A program made the position numbers and the translations under genes. A DNA stretch of 64,000 bases from Pelagomonas calceolata (lineage: Eukaryota > Sar > Pelagophyceae > Pelagomonadales > Pelagomonadaceae). The stretch covers positions 2,294,001 to 2,358,000 of the forward strand of contig CAKKNE010000003.1 of the NCBI GenBank assembly GCA_918797485.1. Direction: 5' to 3'. The notes beneath the pieces were generated by a model, which worked only from the letters and a program-made list of their open reading frames with translations, ran no database searches and was not told where the DNA came from. Below are positions 59,500 to 64,000 of the stretch, piece by piece. Each line of letters begins with the position of its first letter. The stretch's first letter is position 1.

Positions 59500-61158
59500 T
59501 TAAATCTGTGGTCCCTTACTCTTTGGAGCTTTGGCCGCGTTGTTGGCGATGGCCTCTAACACGATCGATGAGCCGCCAGTCTTCCGCCGCTTCTTCAAAG
59601 CAGCTGACACCAGCCCTCTGTGCGACGGCGTCAGGCCGACGTCCTGCAACCCCAGCCATTGTAAGGAAGGAAACTTTGCTGGCGACCGCAATAATCGAGC
59701 GCAGAGACTCAGAGCGTCCGACGAAGGCCCGTCGTCCTTTGTCTGTGGAGCGACCTTCGACGTGATCTTGGCGAGCTTCTGGACGACCTTGGGATTTTTC
59801 TTTGCTGCTCTACGTTTCGCCTCGACGGTCGTCAGGGCGTTGCCTGTGTAATCAACCAGTGAGTTAGGTTATCTGCGTGGACCTTCGTGAGCCTCGACGC
59901 CATCGAGCCGATGCGGCCACGGGGACGACGTCGCGTCGATGGCGTAGAATCTCCACGCCATGGAGCAGATGCAGTTACGGAGACGACGTCGACGGGCGTC
60001 CGAAATTTGATTTCCACACAGGGCGTTGCCCGAGAGGTCCAGTACCTCTATACTAGATTTTGCGGCCTGTTTCAGAAAAGCCTCCCCATCTAGTGGAGTG
60101 AACGCGCAGCTTGCCACGGACAGGGTTTTGAGGTGCGGCGCGTTTTTCAGTGACAAGCGCGCGCCCTGGAGGTCGTTCCGTCTCAGATCCAAGACCGCGC
60201 ACTCCCGCATGAGGTCATTCGCACCCTTCGCCGACAGCAGGTTCTCGCCCACGTCTACGGCCACGTTTGGCAAGCCGGCGTCGCGCCGCGCTTTCAGCGC
60301 CCGCGCTAATGCAACAGCGCCGCCGTCCGAACAGCCCGTGTTCCGCAGATCCAACACTTCGAGTGCTGACGCCGTCCTCACGAAGGCCTTCGCGAGAGCT
60401 ACGATACCGGCGTCGCAGATCCGCGCGTTGCCCCGCAGCGAAAGCCGCTTTAGGGAAGAAGCGTGAGGTGTCAATAAGTCGGCCAGCCCACTAATATCCT
60501 CCAGCCCCAAATGCTCCAATTCCAACACTTCGAGCGTCGCGGTCGCGTTCATTCTCTTAAGCTTCGCCAGGTCACAGTGGCCGCACGCGTCGCGCTTGAC
60601 CCGCAACCGTCGCCCCCCTCGACACAGGGCCCACTCGAGCAACGTTTCAAGACCGCCGTCGTCGATCCTCGCATCGGCTATACCTATCTCCGTCACGACG
60701 CCTTGCCTCGACGCGAGCCTCAACAACGCGGCGCAGCCCTGTTTACCAAGCTTCGCTTCTCTACATAATACACAAAGTATTTCCGTAGGCACCGGCTCCT
60801 CGACCACAACCTCCTCGTCCTCGTCCTCGTCCGCGACCGGTGCCAGCACCGGCTCCTCGCTCAATGCATTAAAAGTGCGCGCGACGGCGCGCTGCGTCTC
60901 CCTAGCTTTCCTCGCTGCCTGCCGCGCGTCCCGTTCCTGGATGCGGCGCGCGGCTTGCGCGTCAAGGGCTCGGACTTGTTGTGCCAGCGTAGAGCCGTCG
61001 GTCGCGGCCGGCACCTCTATTGTTGCTTCTGATAACGTGCCTAGTTTTTCAGCTTGTGGCAGCACTGACAGAATGTAGTCGCGCCCGGCGGGTCCCAGTC
61101 CGCGCGGCTTGGCATCAATCTGTGCAATGCATAGCAGGAGCAGTGCAGCGAGTTGCAT
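59500..61158 (-). CDS. secreted leucine-rich repeat protein, two exons
   Basis: Exon 1 is 61158-60030, the intron is 60029-59844 (introner E) and exon 2 is 59843-59500; 490 residues. A signal peptide (MQLAALLLLCIAQIDA) is followed by a charged helix (RIQERDARQAARKARETQR) and an acidic run. From about residue 180, LRRs of the RI/NLR type follow (LEVLELEHLGLEDISGLADL; LKRLSLRGNARICDAGIVAL; LEVLDLRNTGCSDGGAVALA; IEVLDLSGNAL). The intron cuts the last repeat (SGNAL). After splicing the text continues TTVEAKRRAAKKNPKV and ends in a Lys-rich tail. The donor is GC, from the target duplication GCAACGCC; GT choices shift the frame. A secreted or luminal LRR scaffold is likely. Confidence 0.75.
59844..60021 (-). 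mobile_element. introner E (GC donor)
   Basis: 178 bp, ends CTGTGTAATCAACC and, inverted, CTGTGTGGAAATCAAAT, flanked by perfect 8-bp duplications GGCGTTGC (59836-59843 and 60022-60029). It lies in the LRR gene on the minus strand, where the duplication reads GCAACGCC and gives a GC 5' splice site. The GTGAGTTAGGTTAT block near one end is shared with introner F. An internal near-duplication (GTCGATGGCGTAGAATCTCC and similar) makes it longer than C, D and F. Confidence 0.9.
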
Positions 61159-61533
61159 CGCACGGCTGTCAGCGATGCAGCAGCGGTCAAAGTGTCACTT
61201 GTAGTGATCGATGCAGTCGTTTGCGATTGCTCAATGCAGTCGTGCGCCTTGCGCGGCCTCCAGCTGTGCATGCAATTGCAAAATGCAGAGGGCCAAGGCT
61301 CGTCGGCAAAATCGAGGATCGGTCCGCGCCACCCGTCGCCACGCGTCGTGGGAGTGGTGCTTTTGATACAGAACCGAGACAACGCGGGCCTCAGAATTAA
61401 GAGCCCCGGCTCGCTCCCGCATCCAACGCGGCCTGCTCTCGTCGCAGCGCAGCCCGTAAAACGCACCGCACAGCCCGGTGCGTGCTCCGACGTTGCCTCC
61501 AGGCAGCCCCCGCGCAAAGAACCCGCAACAACC
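61159..61533. other. divergent promoter region, LRR / EF-hand
   Basis: 375 bp with a GGCAGCCCCC motif at about 61503, 30 bp before the EF-hand ATG. No palindromic element was found. The right-hand frame is open upstream without an ATG. Confidence 0.4.
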
Positions 61534-62526
61534 ATGGGTGGCGGCGTGTCCATGCCGGCGGTGCCGGTCTCCGCCTCGACGGAGGCCGCCCTCAAGAAGT
61601 TGTATGAAGAGAAGAAGGCCGCGGGCGAGGAGGACGACGCCATCAACGCCGCGCTCGCCGCTGCCACGCCGGCGGTTATTGTGTTTAATCAGATTGACAT
61701 TGACGGCAGCGGCAGCATCGACACCGGGGAATTGAAGCGCCTGCTCAAGGGCCTCCCTAGAAACAAGCCGACGGACGGCTCGCCCTTCGTCCCCTTCGAG
61801 GAGATGGCGTCGACGCTCGGCGGCGACGATGCCCAGATCTCCTTACTAGAGTGGGTGGATAACCTGGCCAAGTTACCTGGTCTGAAGACGGCCATCGAGT
61901 CGAATTTAGATCCGGCTACGGGCAAACTAGCTACTTACTTATCCCTCGAAGCGCGCCTCGAGAAGCTCGCGGCCGACGTCATGATCCTCGAGATGAACGA
62001 GAACCGGACCGACGAGGAGAACGAAAAGCTCGAGTCGAAGCGCAACGACGTGTCGAAGCTGCGGGCGAAGATCGGCTCCGGGTCGATCAGAGTCTTCGAG
62101 CAGATTGATGCTGATAAGAGTGGCAAGATCGAGCGCGCGGACCTGATGAAGATTCTGGGCGAATTACCCGGAACCCAAGAAGGCGAGTACCTGCGTGGAA
62201 ATCAACCAGTGAGTTAGGTTATACGGAGACGACATCGCGTCGATGGCGTGGGGCGCCCGAAATTTGATTTCCACACAGGCGAGGACAACCTCGACGGCCT
62301 CATCAAGGCGCTCGACGTCGACGGCGACGGCATCATCGACATGGACGAGTGGATCGCGCAGCTCGACAAGATCCCGTTGCTCAAGGCACAGCTCGACCAG
62401 TACATCGACCCGGCCACCGGTCTCATCAACACCGAATTGACGGGCCCGATGAAGCCGCCGACGGCCGAGGCGACGATTCCTCCGGCCGACGCGCCCGCTG
62501 AAGAAGCAGCTCCCGCCGCCGAGTAG
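61534..62526 (+). CDS. N-myristoylated EF-hand calcium-binding protein, two exons
   Basis: Exon 1 is 61534-62182, the intron is 62183-62278 (introner F) and exon 2 is 62279-62526; 298 residues. The start MGGGVSMPA fits N-myristoylation, like the NACHT protein at the left end. EF loops: DIDGSGSIDTGE (about 55-66), a degenerate one near GGDDAQISLLEW, DADKSGKIERAD (about 192) and DVDGDGIIDMDE (about 229). The first, third and fourth have the acidic x/y/z/-z ligands. A long charged helix (MILEMNENRTDEENEKLESK) separates the pairs. Only removal of the intron joins the third and fourth EF hands; the donor must be GC to keep frame. Probably a membrane-tethered calcium sensor. Confidence 0.85.
62191..62278 (+). 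mobile_element. introner F (reversed orientation, GC donor)
   Basis: 88 bp, ends CTGCGTGGAAATCAACC and AAATTTGATTTCCACACAG. The flanks GCGAGTAC (62183-62190) and GCGAGGAC (62279-62286) differ at one base. Compared with A-E the element lies the other way round relative to its gene: the GTGAGTTAGGTTAT side, which is next to the acceptor in E, is next to the donor here. Both ends can therefore serve as 3' splice site. Confidence 0.9.
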
Positions 62527-62567
62527 AACCCCTGCCCCCTCGCGTCTCTAAACTATCACAGCTTAAT

Positions 62568-64000
62568 CTAACAACACAACGACCGTTCTGCCCGAAGCCG
62601 TCTCGCGCGGCGCCGCGCCAAGAACCCCCGAACTGCTGGTTGGATGATCTTCCGTTTGTCCCAGGGCGTAATGTAGGCAAATCGAGGGATCTGGACAGGG
62701 AGGGAGCATATGTGGCAGCCCGACCTGACGCACAGCTGCGCCCGCTCCACGAAGAGAAAAGGACGCCCCGTCTGGTGGGGGTGCGAGACGTACGCGGGCC
62801 CGAGGACGACGCCGTGGACCGCCGCGGCAAGTCGAATCGCGCAGCGCCAACTCCTGGCCCAACTCCCTTCCTCGTCGAGGGCGCTCCGGAGCTCGGCGGC
62901 GTTCGCCACGCGCCGCGCCCCCAGATGAGGTCTGGGCAGTTCCGACCCCACCTCGAGCCGGTCGTCTGACCGCTTGATCTCCGAACGCACCTCGTGCAGC
63001 CGCAGCCGCAGCGACCGATCACTATGAAACCGCCACTCCTTGTCGACGCACCGCGGGGACCCGAGGCAGAGGGCGTCCAGAGGTAAATAGGACGCGACGT
63101 GGGCGACGCAGTCCCCGGGCCAGGTCACGTACGGTTTCGAAGCGGCCCCGAGCGAATAGACGACCTTGTTGCGCCCGACCAAAGCAAGCTCATCAATCTT
63201 CACGTCGCAACTACCAAGCGCCGCCGCCCGCTCAGCTAAATAAGCACAAAAAGTGTCCCAATCTTTCACACCCCTTTTGGCTTGCGCGGGGTCGCACTTC
63301 CAGAACTGGCGCCGGTGCGGAAACTTCGAGGCAAAAATACAACAAGGCACGACGGCGAAGGGCAGACCCAACGACGCCGCGGCGCAGACGGCCGGCTCCG
63401 TCGCCTCGTCGGGGTGCATCGCGACGACGCACGTGGCTTCTGCTAGTAGTGCTTTCGACGCTTGTGAGGGCGGGTAGGCGAAGGGCTCCTTGAGCAGGCG
63501 CACCGCCTCCGAGAAGGCGTCGTCGACGCTTGCTTGTTTGGCCTCGCCCGCGTGGTTTCTATCCAAGCCCACGGGGTCGATCACCGTCGCCTTCCTCGAG
63601 GCGCCTCGCCGCAACAGCGCCGCGGCGACGGCGCCCTTGCCGCCGGCGACGTCGACTACTGTTTCGAGGCGCTCCCGTCCAAATTTCTCGTCGAGCCACG
63701 CGGCGAAGACCTCGGCTCTATCGGTCTTCGGTGCTTCATCCACTACTTGCGGCTCTGCGACAACCGGCGCGACGGCGCCGTCGTAGCGCAGCACGCGCGC
63801 GACGCGGCGGCCGCTCCGGCTCGGTTTTGCTTCAATCACCACCGCTCCTAGACGGTGCCGCGGCCGCTGCGCCGGCCCCGCGGCAAAGGCCTTGGCCGAC
63901 GCGCCGCCCGCGACGACGTCGATAATTTCATTTCGTGCGAGGCCGCCACTCAACTCGCCTCGCACTTCGTCCACGACGCAGCGCGCGATCGTGAGCTGTT
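62568..64000 (-). CDS. methyltransferase - F-box-like - IQ motif fusion protein (5' end outside window)
   Basis: Open from the stop at 62568 to the window edge; the frame continues upstream (QLTIARCVVDEVRGEL), so the start is beyond 64000 and at least 477 residues are seen. The N-terminal part has a SAM-binding core: ETVVDVAGGKGAVAAALLRR (motif I), then CVVAMHPDEATEPAVCAAAS with LPFAVVPCCIF, a set known from algal methyltransferases of the rRNA/tRNA-like group. Next is an F-box-like segment (WPGDCVAHVASYLPLDALCL, SPRCVDKEWRFHSDR). The C-terminus has an IQ motif (IIQPAVRGFLARRRARRLR). The order methyltransferase, F-box, IQ is unusual. Converges with the EF-hand gene, 41 bp apart. Confidence 0.65.
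   Translation of the reverse strand, partial: QLTIARCVVDEVRGELSGGLARNEIIDVVAGGASAKAFAAGPAQRPRHRLGAVVIEAKPSRSGRRVARVLRYDGAVAPVVAEPQVVDEAPKTDRAEVFAAWLDEKFGRERLETVVDVAGGKGAVAAALLRRGASRKATVIDPVGLDRNHAGEAKQASVDDAFSEAVRLLKEPFAYPPSQASKALLAEATCVVAMHPDEATEPAVCAAASLGLPFAVVPCCIFASKFPHRRQFWKCDPAQAKRGVKDWDTFCAYLAERAAALGSCDVKIDELALVGRNKVVYSLGAASKPYVTWPGDCVAHVASYLPLDALCLGSPRCVDKEWRFHSDRSLRLRLHEVRSEIKRSDDRLEVGSELPRPHLGARRVANAAELRSALDEEGSWARSWRCAIRLAAAVHGVVLGPAYVSHPHQTGRPFLFVERAQLCVRSGCHICSLPVQIPRFAYITPWDKRKIIQPAVRGFLARRRARRLRAERSLCC

Overview
The window is nuclear DNA of a GC-rich unicellular eukaryote, most likely a stramenopile alga of the pelagophyte type (Aureococcus/Pelagomonas lineage). The evidence is an axonemal dynein heavy chain, an alpha-tubulin ending in EEY, nicolin-1, an Mlo-like seven-pass protein, a diatom-type SANT-like protein, very compact and mostly intron-poor genes, and short inverted-repeat transposons that act as spliceosomal introns ('introners'), which are known from Aureococcus and Micromonas. 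The species is inferred; no sequence search was run. About 28 protein genes are supported. No tRNA, rRNA or CRISPR array was recognised.

Layout. 1-9.4 kb: a partial NACHT ATPase with an embedded RelA/SpoT-like segment, mitochondrial methylmalonyl-CoA epimerase, an F-box-like protein, a secreted glycosyltransferase-like protein, a DBP9/DDX56 helicase and a Ser/Thr kinase. 9.9-24 kb: a 14-kb dynein heavy chain in five exons. 24-36 kb: a chimeric membrane protein, a MYND-RING-TPR-WW protein, an IQ-motif protein, alpha-tubulin, a cytosine-deaminase-like amidohydrolase and an unknown helical protein. 36-46 kb: a CS-domain protein, an Mlo-like protein, nicolin-1, an ARM-type protein, a 2-hydroxyacid dehydrogenase, two unknowns and a SANT-like protein. 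46-64 kb: a sulfotransferase/glycosyltransferase fusion, a methyltransferase, a thioredoxin-like protein, a zinc-binding nuclear protein, an unknown protein with strong codon bias, a GT-A-like protein, a membrane-anchored unknown, an LRR protein, a myristoylated EF-hand protein and a partial methyltransferase/F-box/IQ protein.

Two signals run through the window. First, six related inverted-repeat elements (84-424 bp) each sit inside a coding region. In five of the six the target duplication is perfect (three) or has one mismatch (two). Removing element plus one duplication restores the frame in every case, so each is a working intron whose AG comes from the element end and whose donor comes from the host target duplication. 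Two of them appear to use GC-AG. Second, a 21-24 bp near-palindrome (GCTAGCG...GTAAGACACTAGC) occurs eight times, always in the 5' region of genes and seven times between divergent gene pairs. It is a candidate promoter element that I do not recognise. Convergent genes end within a few bases of each other, so 3' ends must overlap. Dynein, tubulin and nicolin-1 are flagellar or tubulin-modification genes, but they are dispersed and not an operon.
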